Assembly (NCBI GenBank): GCA_003024985.2
Contig: PXIH01S0002104.1
DNA length: 25,364 nt
Direction: 5' to 3' (one strand)
Origin: Euperipatoides rowelli
Taxonomy: Eukaryota; Onychophora; Udeonychophora; Euonychophora; Peripatopsidae
Under the pieces are notes generated by a model. That model searched no databases, had not been told where the DNA came from, and saw nothing but the letters and a program-made list of their open reading frames with translations. Both the position numbers and the translations under genes were made by a program. Positions 9,720-20,838 of the stretch are shown here, in pieces (position 1 is the stretch's first letter; each line of letters begins with the position of its first letter).

Positions 9720-10060
9720 CTGGCCCAGGATATGAAATCTTAAATCTCTAAGCTCCTGGCCCCAGGATGCTCATAACACCTGGCCCAAGGATATGACACA
9801 TTGATTCTCCTAGCTCCTGGTTCCATGATGTGACACATTGAAGCCCCTATCTCCTGGAACCAGGATGTGACACAATTATGCTCCTAACTCCTTGCCCAGG
9901 ATGTTAGATCTTAATGCTCGAAACTCCTGGCCCCAGGATGCTCCTAACACCTGGCCCAAGGATGTGACACATTGATTCTCCTAGCTCCTGGTTCCAGGAC
10001 ATGACATCTTGATGCTCCTAAACCCTTGCTTTAGGACATGGCACCTTGACACTCCTAAAT
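9720..10060 (-). repeat. 171-bp tandem duplication in R1
   Basis: Two copies of a roughly 171-bp block each contain a truncated monomer (CCAGGATGCTC, lacking the TGTGACACATT segment), then ACACCTGGCCCAAGG, then ATTCTCCTAGCTCCTGGTTCC. The markers sit at 9765 and 9936. The shared truncation shows that the block was copied as a unit after the internal deletion. Confidence 0.78.
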
Positions 10061-10533
10061 TATGGCTCCAGGATCTGACACATTAACAACTTGATGATTC
10101 TAACTCCTGCCTCCTGGATATAATACCTTGACACTCCTAAATCCTCACTCCAGATTGTGACACATTGATGCTCCAAACTACTGACCCCAGGATGTGGCAC
10201 ATTGTTGCTCCTAACTGTTGGCCCCAGAACATGACAAATTAACATAACTCTCAGCCCCAGAATGTAACACATTGATGCCCATAATACCTGTCACAAAGAT
10301 GCGATGCATTAATGCTGCTAACTCCTGGCTCCAGGATGTTACACATTGATGCTCCTAACTCCATGCCCTAGGCTGTGACACATTAATACTCCAAACTCCT
10401 GGCACCAGGATGTGACACNTTGATGCTCCAAACTCCTGGCCCAGGACATGACAATTTTATGCTCCTAACTCCTGGCATGACTTGATTGACACTCATAAAC
10501 CTTCACTCCAGATTGTGACAGATTGATGCTCTT

Positions 10534-10668
10534 AGGAGTTTAGAGTTTCAATGTGTCACATCCTGGGGCTAGGATTTAACAGTGTTGAGGTGTCATATCA
10601 AATATGACACCTCAACACTCATAAATCCTGGCCCCAGACTATGTGACAGATTGAAGCTCTAAACTCCT
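10534..10668. repeat. Long imperfect palindrome near the R1/F2 switch
   Basis: Arms 10534-10598 and 10602-10668 (65 and 67 bp, about two monomers each) pair with roughly nine mismatches and a small indel around a 3-bp spacer (CAA). The inner 18 bp (ATATGACACCTCAACACT) pair perfectly. The right arm starts at the CCTCAACACTC marker also found in normal R context at 9041, 14145 and 16182, so the left arm is the inserted inverted copy. Confidence 0.88.
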
Positions 10669-11053
10669 GGCCTCAGGATGTGACACATTGTTGCTCTTAA
10701 TTCCTGGCCCCAGAACATAACACATTGATGCTCCTAACTCTTGGTCCCAGAATGTAACACATGGATGCCCCTAATTCATGGCACCAAGATGTGATGCATC
10801 AAGTTTTCATGTCAAGGGGCCAGGAATTCAGATCAACAAGTTGTAACATCCTGTGTCCAGCAGCAGTTAGGAGCATCATTGTGTCAAATCCTGGGACCAG
10901 GAGTTCAGAGCATTAAGATGTCACATCATGGGGCATGGATTTAGGAGCATCAATGTGTCACATCCTAGGGATAGGATATAGGAAAATCAATGTGTCTTAT
11001 CCAAACATCCTGGGGCCAGGAGTTTGGAGCATCAAGTTGTCACATCCATGGGT

Positions 11054-11089
11054 CACATTAATGCTCCTAACTCCTGGAGCATTAATGTG
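11054..11089. repeat. 14-bp perfect inverted repeat in F2
   Basis: CACATTAATGCTCC (11054-11067) and GGAGCATTAATGTG (11076-11089) are exact reverse complements around 8 bp (TAACTCCT). One partial R monomer is embedded between F monomers, and both arms share the ATTAATG variant, so one likely copied the other. Confidence 0.8.
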
Positions 11090-11904
11090 TTACATCTTGG
11101 TGCAAGGAATTTGAGGCATCAATGTGTCATATCCTAGGGCAAAAGTTAGGAGCATCAATGTGCCACATCCTGGAGTAAGGATTTAGGAGTGTCAAGGTGT
11201 CATGTCCTGGAGCTAGGAGTTAAAATCATAATATTGTCATGTCCTGGTGCCAGGAGTTCAGAGCATCAATGTGTCACATCCTGGGGCATAGAGTTTGGAG
11301 TGTCAATGTGTCACATCTTTGGGGCAGGTGTTAGGAGTATCAATGAGTAACAAAGGAGGCCAGGAGTTAGGAGCATAAATTTGTAACATCCTGGGGTTAG
11401 TAATTAGGAGCATCACTGTGTCACATCCTGGGGCCAGGAGTTCAGAGCATTTAGATGTCACAACCTGGGGCCAGGAGTTTTGAGCATAAATGTGCCAGGT
11501 GTTAGGAGCAACATTAGGTCACCTCCTGGGGCCAGGAGTTTGGAGTGTCAATGTATCACATCTTGGATCCAGGATTTAGGAGTGTTACTTTGTCATATCC
11601 TGGATTAGTCATGTCCTTGGGCCAGGAGTTTGGAGCATCAAGGTGTCATATCCTGGGACCAGAAGTTAGGAGCATTAATGTGTCATGTGTTGGTGACAGG
11701 AATTAAAGGCCTAAATCTGTCACATCCCAGAGTCGGGATTTAGGAGTGTCAAGGTTGTCATGTCCTGTGGTCAGGAATTAGGAGCTTCAATGTAAAACAT
11801 CCTGGGACCAGGAGTTAAAAGCAACAATTTGTCACATCCTTTGGCCAGGATTTCAGAGTATTAAGGTGTCACATCCTGGAGCCAGGATTTAGGAGTGTCG
11901 ATGT

Positions 11905-11989
11905 NNNNNNNNNNNNNNNNNNNNNNNNNNNNNNNNNNNNNNNNNNNNNNNNNNNNNNNNNNNNNNNNNNNNNNNNNNNNNNNNNNNNN
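11905..11989. other. Assembly gap (85 N)
   Basis: An 85-base run of N with F2 monomers on both sides. Its size equals about 2.3 monomers and cannot be trusted in a tandem array, where collapse is common. Any feature or open frame crossing it is unsupported. Confidence 0.99.
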
Positions 11990-12237
11990 TCATTTTCTGG
12001 AGCCTTGGGTTAGGAGCATCAAGCTGTCATGTCCTGGGGCCGGGAGTTTGGAGCATCAAGGTGTCACATGCACGGGTCAAGAGTTTTGTGTGTCAAGGTG
12101 TCACATCTTGGTGTCAGGTGTTTGGAGCATCAATGGGTCACATCCTCAGGCATGGAGTTTGGAGCATCTGTGTGTCACATCCTGGGGCCAGGATTTAGGT
12201 GTGTCAAAGTTTCACTTCCTGGGACCAGGAGTTAGAG

Positions 12238-12285
12238 CATCAATATGTAACATCAGATGTTAAATATTGATGCACTAATATTGAG
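12238..12285. repeat. Inverted patch near the end of F2
   Basis: Arms 12238-12254 and 12256-12272 (CATCAATATGTAACATC against GATGTTAAATATTGATG) pair with one mismatch around a single base. The short R segment (to about 12285) is abnormal, and F monomers resume at GAAGTTAGGAGCTTC. Confidence 0.75.
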
Positions 12286-13036
12286 AAGTTAGGAGCTTCA
12301 ATGTGTCACATCCTGGTGCCAGGAGATAGGGCCATCAATGTGTCACTTCCTGGGACCAGGAGTTAAGCATGTCAATGTGTCACATCCTGGGGCCAGGCGT
12401 TAGGAGCATAAATGTGTCACATCTTGGTACCAGGACTTAGGAGCATCAATGTGTCAAGGAATTATGAGCATCACTGTGTAACATCCTGAGGTTAGGAATT
12501 AGGAGCATCTTTGTGTCACATCCTGGGGCCAGGAGTTCAGAGCATTTAGATGTCACATTGATGCTCCTAACCCCTGGCCCCAGGATATGACACATTGATG
12601 CTCTTAACTCCTGGCCCCATAACATGACACATTGTCACTCCTAACTCTTGCCCCAGGACCTGACACATTGATTACCTTAATTCCTAGCACCAAGATGTGT
12701 GACACATTTAAGATCCAAACTCAATGCCCCAGGATGTGACACATTAATGCTCCAAACTCCTAGAACCAAGATATGACACTTTGATGTTCTGAACTCCTGG
12801 AATCAGGACATGACAATTTTATGCTCCTAATTCCTGGCTCCGGGACATAACACCATGACACTCCTAAATCCTCACTCCAGAATGTGACACATTAATGCTC
12901 CTAACTCCTGGCCCAAAGATGTGACACATTGATGCTCCTAACTCCTGGCCCCAGGGTGTGACACATTGACATGCTTAATGTTCCAAAACCTGGCACCATG
13001 ATGTGACACCATGGTGCTCTGAACTCCTGGCTTCAG

Positions 13037-15180
13037 GAGGTGACCATATTGACACTCTGAGCATGACAACTTGATGCTCCTAAACCCTTGCTTAAGGACA
13101 TGACACCTCAACAATCCTAAATTCTGGCAGTAGGACATCCGATGTAACACATTGATGACCCTAATTCCTGGCACCAAAATGTGACACATTGATGCTCCAA
13201 ACTACTGGCCCCATGAAGCATGAAGGTGTCAAATCTGATTTGACACCTTCATGCTCCAAACTCCTGTACCCAAGACAGGACACCTTGATGCTGCTATTTC
13301 CTGGCTCCAGGACATGACACCTTGACACTCCTAAATCCAGGCCTGAGGATGTGACAAATTAACACTCCAAACTACTGGCCCCAGGATGTGACACATTGAT
13401 GCTCCTAACTCCTGGTTTCACAGGGCATTACACATTGACATTCCTAAATCCTGGCCCCAGGACATGATACATTGATGCTCTTAACTTGTTGCCACAGAAT
13501 GTGAAACATTACTACCACTAATTCCTGGCAAATTGACACACCTAACCCTAGGATGTGACACATTGTTGCTCCTAACTCCTGACCCCAGGATGTTACACAT
13601 TGACTCTCCTAACTCCTGGTCCCAGGACATGACACATTGACACTGCTAACTCTTGGCCCCAGGACTTGACACATTGACACTTCTAACTCAAGGTGACACA
13701 AAGATGCTCCTAACTCCTGGCCCCTGGATGTGACACATCAATGCTCCTAACTCCTGTCCCCATGACATGACACATTGATGCTCATAACTCCGGATCCCAG
13801 GATGTGACACATTGATGATCCTAACTTCTGGCCCAAGGACATGACACATTGACACTCCTACTCCAGCTCCAAGATATGACAAATTGATGCTCTTAAAAAA
13901 TTACCCAAGGAAGTGACATATTTATGCTCCTAATTACATATCTGATGTGACACAATTATACTCCTAACTCCTGGTCCCAGGATGTGACACATTGATGCTC
14001 CTAATTCCTGGCCCGAAACTCTTAAATGTGACACATTGACACTTCAAACTCATGGCCTTATGATGTGACACATTTATGCTCCAAATTCCTGGCCCCAGGA
14101 CATGATAACTTGATGCTCTTAACTCCTGGCTCAAGGATATGGCACCTCAACACTCCTAAATTCTGGCTCCAGGATGTGACACATTGACACTCTAAACTCC
14201 TAGCCCCATGATGTGACACATTGTTGCTCCTATCTCCTGGCCCCAGAACATGACACATTGATGCTCATAACTCTTGGCCCCAGAATGTAACACATTGATG
14301 ACCCTAAATCCTGGGTCATCAATGTGTTACATTATGGATGTGACACATTGATGCTCCTAACTCCTGGCCCCAGGATATGACAGATTGACACTACTAACTC
14401 CTGGCCCCATTATGTGACACATTGACACTCCTAACACCTGGTTCCAGGATGTGACAAATTAATGCCCCTATCTCCTGGCACCAGGATGTGACACATTGAC
14501 ATTCCTAAATCCTGGCCACTTGATGTGGCACAGTGATACTCCTAACTCCTGGCCCCATTATGTGACACCTTGATGCTCCAAACTCATGGCCCAAAGGACA
14601 TGACAATTTTATTTTCCTAACTCCTGGATCCAGGACATGACACATTGACTCTTCTAAATCTTGACTCCAGGATGTGACACATTGATGCTCCTAAATCTTA
14701 GCCCCAGGTTGTGACACATTAATGCCTTTTAATTATTTTACCCAGGATGTTACACATTGATTCTCCAAACTCCTGGCACCAAGATCTGACACCTGAACTA
14801 CTGGGCTCAGGACATGACAATTTTATGCTTCTAACTCCTGGCTCCAGGACATGACACCTTGACACTCCTAAATCCTCCCTCCAGAATGTGACACATTGAT
14901 GCTCATAACTCTTAGCCCCAGGATGTGACACAATGATGCCTCAATTATTGGCACCAAGATGTGACAAATTAATGCTCCTAACTCCTGGCCCCAAGATGTG
15001 ACCCCTTGATGCTCCTTAATCCTGGTCCCAGGATGTGATACATTGATGCTCCTAACTCCTGGCCCCAGGATATGGCACATTGATGCTTATAACTCCATAC
15101 CCATGTATGTGACACATTAAATGCTCCAAAATCCTGGCACCACGATGTGACACAATGGTGCTCTCAACTCCTGGCCTCAG
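13037..15180 (-). repeat. R2 HOR copy 1 (about 2.14 kb)
   Basis: Bounded by successive GAGG(T/G)GACCATATTGACAC monomers at 13037 and 15181. Ordered markers are CCCTTGCTT, GGACATCCGATG, the CACCTTCATGCTCC monomer, CAGGGCATTACACATTGAC, GCCACAGAATGTGAAACATT (13491), CTCAAGGTGACAC, AAGTGACATA (13911), CCTCAACACTCC (14145) and CTGGGTCATC (14311). The interval from 13911 to the next copy is exactly 2037 bp at several markers. Confidence 0.85.
13215..13257. repeat. 21-bp fold-back private to R2 HOR copy 1
   Basis: Arms 13215-13235 and 13237-13257 pair with one mismatch and a 1-bp spacer. The right arm carries the CACCTTCATGCTCC variant also seen in copies 2 and 3 (near 15492 and 17501). Those copies have an ordinary GGATGTGA lead-in with no inverted arm. 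The left arm is therefore a local inverted duplication specific to copy 1. Confidence 0.9.
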
Positions 15181-17189
15181 GAGGGGACCATATTGACACT
15201 CTGAACTCCTGGCCCTGGGAATTGACACCTAGATGTTCCAATCTCCTGGCTCCTGGACATGACAACTTGATGCTCCTAAATCCTTGCTTTACGAAATGAC
15301 AACTCAACACTCCTAAATTCTGGATCCAGGATCTGACACATTGTTGCTCCTAACTCCTGGCCCCATAACATGCCACATTGGTGTTCATATCTCTTGGCCC
15401 TAGGACATCCAATGTGACACATTGATGAGCCTAATTCCTTGCACCAAAATGTGACACATAGATTTTCCAAACTTTTGGCCTCAGGATGTGACACCTTCAT
15501 GCTCCAAACTACTGTATCCAAGACATGACCCCTTGATGCTGCTAATTCCTGGCTCCAGGACATGACACCTTGACACACCTAAAGCCTGGCCTGAGGATTT
15601 GATACCATGATACTCTAAACTCCTGGCCCCAGGATGTGACACATTGATGTTCCTAACTCCTGGTTTCCCAGGGCATTATACATTGACATTCCTAAATCCT
15701 GGCCCCAGGACATGATACTTTGATGTTATTAACTCCATGCCACAGAATGTGAAAAATTACTGCCACATACTCCTGGCACATTGACAATCCTAGCCCCAGG
15801 ATGTGACACATTGTTGCTCCTAACTCCTGAACCCAGGATGTTACACCTTGATGCTCCTAACTTTTGGCCCAAGGACATGACACATTGACACTCATACTCC
15901 AGTTCCAAGATGTGACACATTGATGCTCTAAAAAAATTAAACCAAGTAAGTGACATATTTATGCTCCTAACTCCACATCTGATGTGACACAATGATACTC
16001 CTAACTCCTGGTCCCAGGATGTGACACATTGATGCTTCTAATTCCTGGCCCCAAACTCCTAAATGTGACACATTGACACTTCAAACTCATGGCCTCATGA
16101 TGTGACACCTTGATGCTCCAAATTCCTGGCCCCAGGACATGATAACTTGATGCTCTTAACTCGTGGCTCTAGGATATGGCACCTCAACACTCCTAAATTC
16201 TGGCTCCAGGATGTGACACATTATTACTCTAAACTCCTAGCCCCAGGATGTGACACATTGTTGCTCCTATCTCCTGGCCCCAGAACATGACACATTGATG
16301 CTCCTAACTTTTGACCCCATAATGCAACACATTGATTACCCTAATTCCTGGGTCATCATTGTGTTACATTCTGGATGTGACACATTGATGCTCCTAACTC
16401 CTGGCAACCAGGATATAACAGATTGACACTACTAACTCCTGGCCCCATGATGTGACACATTGACACTCCTATCACCTGGTCCCAGGATGTGACAAATTAA
16501 TGCCCCTATCTCCTGGCACCAGGATGTCACACATTGACACTNCTAAATCCTGGCCACTTGATGTGACAATTTTATTTTCCTAACTCCTGGATCCAGGACA
16601 TGACACCTTGACACTTCTAAATCCTGAATCCAGGATGTGACACATTGATGCTCCTAAATCTTAGCCCCAGGTTGTGACACAGTAATGCCCTTTAATTCTT
16701 TGCCCCAGGATGTTACACATTGATGCTCAGAACTCCATGCCCCAGGATGTGACACATTAATGCTACAAACTCCTGGCACCAAGATGTGACACCTTGATGT
16801 TCAGAACTCCTGGGCTCAGGAAATGACAATTTTATGCTTCTAAGTCCTAGCTCCAGGACATGACACCTTGACACTCCTAAATCCTCCCTCCAGAATGTGA
16901 CACATTGATGCTCCTAACTCTTAGCCCCAGGATGTGACACATTGATGCCTCAATTACTGGCACCAAGATGTGAAAAATTAATGCTTCTAACTCCTGGCAC
17001 CAAGATGTAACCCCTTGGTGCTTCTTAATCCTGGTCCCAGGATGTGATACATTGAAGCTCCAAACTCCTGGCTCCAGGATATGACACATTGATGCTTATA
17101 ACTCCATACCCCAGTATGTGACACATTTAATGCTCCAAAATCCTGGCACCATGATGTGACACAATGGTGCTATCAATTCCTGGCCTCAA
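15181..17189 (-). repeat. R2 HOR copy 2 (about 2.01 kb)
   Basis: The same ordered markers appear at constant shifts: AAGTGACATA 15948, CCTCAACACTCC 16182 and CTGGGTCATC 16348, each +2037 from copy 1. Near 16560 about two monomers present in copy 1 (14529-14605) are missing: GGCCACTTGATGTG runs directly into ACAATTTTATTTTCC. This accounts for the drop in later shifts to 2009. Confidence 0.85.
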
Positions 17190-18545
17190 GAGGGGACCAT
17201 ATTGACACTCTGAACTCCTAACCCTGGGATTTGACACCTAGATGTTCCAATCTCTTGACCCCTGGACATGACAACTTGATGCTCCTAANCCCTTGCTTTA
17301 GGACATGACACCTCAACACTCCTAAATTCTGGATCCAGGATCTGACACATTGTTGCTCCTAACTCCTCTCCCCATAACATGCCACAGTGGTGTTCCTAAC
17401 TCTTGGCTCTAGGACATCCAATNTGACACATTGATGAGCCTAATTCCTGGCACCAAAATGTTACACATAGATTTTCCAAACTCCTGGCCATAGGATGTGA
17501 CACCTTCATGCTCCAAACTCCTGTAACCAAGACATGACCCCTTGATGCTGCTAATTCCTGGCTCCAGGACATGACACCTTGACACTCCTAAATCCTGGCC
17601 TGAGGATTTGACACAATGATACTCCAAACTCCTGACCCCAGGATGTGACACATTGATGCTCCTAACACCTGGTTTCCCAGGGCATTACACATTGACATTC
17701 CTAAATACTGGGCCCAGGACATGATACATTGATGCTATTAACTCCTTGCCACAGAATGTGAAACATTACTGCCACTAACTCCTGGCACATTGACACTCCT
17801 ACCTCCAGGATGTGACACATTGTTGCTCCTAACTCCTGAACCCAGGATGTTACACATTGACTCTTCTTACTCCTGGTCCCATGACATGACACATTGACAC
17901 TCCTAACTCTAGGCCCCAGGACTTGACACATTGACACTACTAACTCAAGGTGACACATAGATGCACCTAACTCCTGGCTCCTGGATGTGACACATCAATG
18001 CTCCTAACTCCTGGCCCAATGACATGACACATTTATGCTCATAATTCCTGATCCCAGAATGTGACACCTTGATTCTCCTAACTTCTGGCCCTAGGACATG
18101 CCACATTGACACTCCTACTCCAGGCCCAAGATGTGACACATTGATGTTCTGAACAAATTACCCAAGGAAGTGACATATTTATGCTCCTAACTCCACATCT
18201 GATGTGACACAATGATACTCCTAACTCCAGGTCTCAGGATGTGACACATTGATGCTCCTATCTTCTGGTTTCAATATGTAACACAGTGATGTTCCTAACT
18301 GTTGTCCCCAGCATTGATGCTCCTAATTCCTGACCCCAGGAAGTGACACATTGAAACTCCATGCCAGATAATGTGACACATTGGCAATCCAAACTCCTGG
18401 CACCAGGATGTGACACCTTGATGCTCCAAACTCCTGGCCCCAGGATGTGACTGATTTATGCCCCTAACACCTGACCCCAAAATGTGAAACATTGTTTCTC
18501 CTAACTCCTGGTCCAAGGATGTGACACATTGATGCCCCTATGTCC
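17190..18545 (-). repeat. R2 HOR copy 3, truncated by the switch to F3
   Basis: Markers continue in order: CCCTTGCTTTAGG near 17290, GGACATCCAAT near 17414, GCCACAGAATG at 17748, CTCAAGGTGACAC near 17945 and AAGTGACATA at 18168. The copy stops about 1.36 kb in, where orientation flips at 18546. N bases at 17289 and 17423 lie inside it. Confidence 0.82.
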
Positions 18546-18573
18546 AGGAGTTAGGAGCATCAATGTGTCACAT
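18519..18573. repeat. 27-bp inverted repeat at the R2/F3 switch
   Basis: Arms 18519-18545 and 18547-18573 pair with three mismatches around a single A. R monomers end with GATGCCCCTATGTCC and F monomers start with GGAGTTAGGAGCATC. Part of this pairing is automatic wherever F meets R in the same phase; 24 of 27 matches is only modestly above that expectation. Confidence 0.85.
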
Positions 18574-18591
18574 CTTGCTGCCAAGAGTTAT

Positions 18592-18668
18592 GGGCATCAA
18601 TGTGTCACATTGGATATGACAAATTGATGCCCCTATCTCCTGGTACCAAGATGTGCCAATGTGTCATG
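18592..18668 (+). repeat. Fold-back module, F sense, in F3 (first)
   Basis: Arms 18592-18610 and 18614-18632 pair with two mismatches around TGG, then run through CTCCTGGTACCAAGATGTG and return to F sense at CCAATGTGTCATG. The junctions are the same as at 1143, 2185 and 4066, about 14-17 kb away and in a separate block. Confidence 0.85.
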
Positions 18669-18754
18669 GTCTGGGACCAGGAGTTAGGAGAAACACTGTG
18701 CCACATTTTTCAGCAAAGGGTTAGGGGTGTTGAGGTGTCACACCCTTGAGCCAT

Positions 18755-18887
18755 CTTGATGCTCCTAATTCCTGGCTCCAGGACATGACACCCTAATGCT
18801 CCTGAATTCTGGCCCCATGATATGACACATTGGCACCCCTAACTCCATGTGTCAGGATGTGACACATTTCTGCTTCTATGTGATGGA
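18755..18887 (-). repeat. About 135-bp R-sense insert in F3
   Basis: About 3.5 R monomers (CATCTTGATGCTCC ... CTATGTGATGGACCC) lie between F monomers. The last carries CTATGTGATGGACCC, the reverse complement of the GGTCCATCACATAG marker that starts HOR copies A-C and also occurs at 21715 and 22641. Where the segment returns to F, at GGAGTTCAGAAG, no long inverted repeat is visible. Confidence 0.8.
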
Positions 18888-19374
18888 CCCAGGAGTTCAG
18901 AAGATCAAGGTGTCACATCCTGGGGCCAGGAGATACAGGCATCAATGTGTCACATCCTGATGCTAGGAATAAGGAACATCAAAGTGTCATATTCTGGGGC
19001 CAGGAGTTCGGAGTTTCAATGTGGAAGGTCCTGGGGCCAAGAGTTAAAAGCATCAAGGTGTCACATCCTGGGACAAGATTTAGGAGTGTCAATGCGTTTA
19101 CATCCTGGGGTCAGGAATTAGGAGTGTCAATATGTCATGTCCTGGGGCAGGAGCATCAATATGTAACATAGCTGTGGCCAAGAGTTAGGAGAATCAATGT
19201 GTCACATCCTGGGGCCAGGAATTAGCAGCATCAATGTTTCATGTCCTAAGGTCAGGATTTAGGAGCATAAAGTGTCAAATCTTGGGACCAGGAGTTAGGA
19301 ACATCAATGTATAACACCCAGGGGCCTGGATTTATGAGAATTAATGAGTCACATCCTGGTGCCAGGAGTTAGAT

Positions 19375-19449
19375 GCATTAATGTGTCACATTGTATGTGA
19401 CACATTGATGCTACTATCTCCTGGAACCAAGATATGTCAATGTATCATG
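19375..19449 (+). repeat. Fold-back module, F sense, in F3 (second)
   Basis: Arms 19375-19391 and 19395-19411 pair with one mismatch around TGT, followed by CTCCTGGAACCAAGATATG and the return into TCAATGTATCATG. It is the same architecture with more substitutions. Confidence 0.82.
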
Positions 19450-20813
19450 TTCTGGGACCAGTAGCTAGGAGCAACACTGTTCCACATTCTGGAGCAAGGA
19501 GTTATGGATATCAATGTGTGACATCCTGGTGCCATGATTTAGGAGTGTTGAGGTGTCATGTCCTGGGCCAGGAGTTAGGAGCATCAAGATGTCACATCCA
19601 AGGGCAATAATTTAGGAGTGTCAATGTGTCACATCCTGGTACCAGGAATTAGGAGTGTCAATATGTCATGTCCTGGGGCAGGAGCATCAATGTGTCACAT
19701 AGCTGGGGCCAGGAGTTAGGAGAATCAATGTGTCACATTCTGGGGCCAGGAGTTAGGAGCATCAATGTGTCATGCCCTGAGGTCAGGAGTTAGGAGCATC
19801 AAGGTGTCAAATCCTGGGCCAGGATTTAGGAGGGTCAATGTATCACATCCAGGGGCAAGGAGTTAAGAGTGTCAATATGTCATGTCCTGGGGCCAAGAGT
19901 TCAGAGCATCAAGGTAGCACATCCTGGGGCCAGGAGTTTGAAGCATCAAGTTGTCTAATCCTGGGGCCAGGAGATAGGGCATCAATGTGTCACATCATGG
20001 TACCATGTGTTAGGAGTACAATGTGTCATGTCCGGGGGCCAGGAGTTAGGAACATCAACGTGTCACATCCTGATGCCAGAATTAGGAACATCAAAGTGTC
20101 ACATCCTGGGGCTAAGAGTTAGGAGTGTCAATGTATAATGTCCTGGGGCCAGGAATTAGGAGCATCAAGGTGTCACACCCTGTGACAAGGATTTATGAGT
20201 GTCAATGTGTCACATCCTGGGGACAGGAATTAGGAGTGTACATATGTCATGTCCTGGGGCAAGAGCATCAATGTGTCACATAGCTGGGGCCAGGAGCTAT
20301 GAGAATCAATATGTCACATCCTGGGGACAGGAGTTGGGAGCATAAATGAGGTCAGGAGTTAGGAGCATCAAGGTGTCACATCCTGGGGCCAGGATTTAGG
20401 AGTGCCAATGTATCATATCCAGGGGCAAGGAGTTAGGAGTGTCAATATGTCATGTCCTTGGGACATGAGTTAGGAGCATAAAAGTGCCACATCCTGGGTC
20501 TAGGATTTAGGAGCATCAAAGAGTCACATCATGGGGCCAGGAGTTAGGAGCATCAATGTGCAACATCCTGGTGATTGCCAAGAGAAGGAACATCAAAGTG
20601 TCACATCCTGGGGCCAGGATTTAGGAGCATCAATGTGTCATTTTTCAGACCAGGAGTTAGGATTAACAATGTGTTACATTCTGGGGCCAGAAGTTAGGAG
20701 CATCAATGTCACAACCTGGGGCTAGGAGTATGTAGCATCATGGTGTCACATCCTGGTGAAAGGAGTTTTGAGTGTCAATGTGTCTCCTCCTGAGGCATGG
20801 AGTTAGGAGCATC

Positions 20814-20838
20814 AATGTGTCATATGATATGACACATT
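20814..20838. repeat. 25-bp perfect palindrome with 1-bp centre
   Basis: AATGTGTCATAT and ATATGACACATT flank a single G. The inverted arm (20827-20838) is only a third of a monomer long, and F sequence resumes at AGGGTAGGAG. Confidence 0.85.

Larger units (their letters stand above)
6921..10797 (-). repeat. Block R1: monomers in minus orientation
   Basis: The plus strand now reads CTCCTAACTCCTGGCCCCAGG-type monomers. Inside are related segments at 0.52-0.67-kb spacing near 7.1-8.1 kb, a segment at 8.1-9.4 kb sharing markers with the R2 HOR at a shift of about 5.1 kb, and a 171-bp duplication near 9.7-10.0 kb. F-sense insertions occur at 8632-8664 and 10534-10598. The block ends at TGATGCATCA (10792-10801), a perfect 10-bp palindrome, after which F2 begins. 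No gene is seen. Confidence 0.92.
10798..12551 (+). repeat. Block F2: monomers in plus orientation
   Basis: Monomers run in F sense from just after the TGATGCATCA palindrome to near 12551, where CACATTGATGCTCC begins block R2. Two short inverted patches lie at 11054-11089 and 12238-12285, and an 85-bp N gap at 11905-11989. GAGTTTGGAG and GAGTTCAGAG monomers, which lose the usual TTAGG, are frequent; this explains the longest open frames here. No gene is seen. Confidence 0.9.
12552..18545 (-). repeat. Block R2: monomers in minus orientation
   Basis: Six kilobases of R monomers hold the clearest long HOR in the window. Two full copies (13037-15180 and 15181-17189) are followed by a partial copy to 18545. 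Short F-sense patches occur at 13215-13235 and in the GTCATCAATGTGTTACATT monomer (from 14316, and a variant from 16353). An exact consensus monomer lies at 13376-13412. The block ends at an inverted repeat (18519-18573). No gene is seen. Confidence 0.93.

Noticed and set aside
11895-12263. Longest apparent open frame (122 codons)
   Set aside because: It crosses the 85-bp N gap, so about 29 residues are undetermined and the frame across the gap is not known; the rest is repeat translation.
14700-14740. AT-rich stretch (TTTTAATTATTTTACCC) as a unique insertion
   Set aside because: The HOR counterpart near 16690 (CTTTAATTCTTTGCCCC) shows it is a diverged monomer, not inserted DNA.
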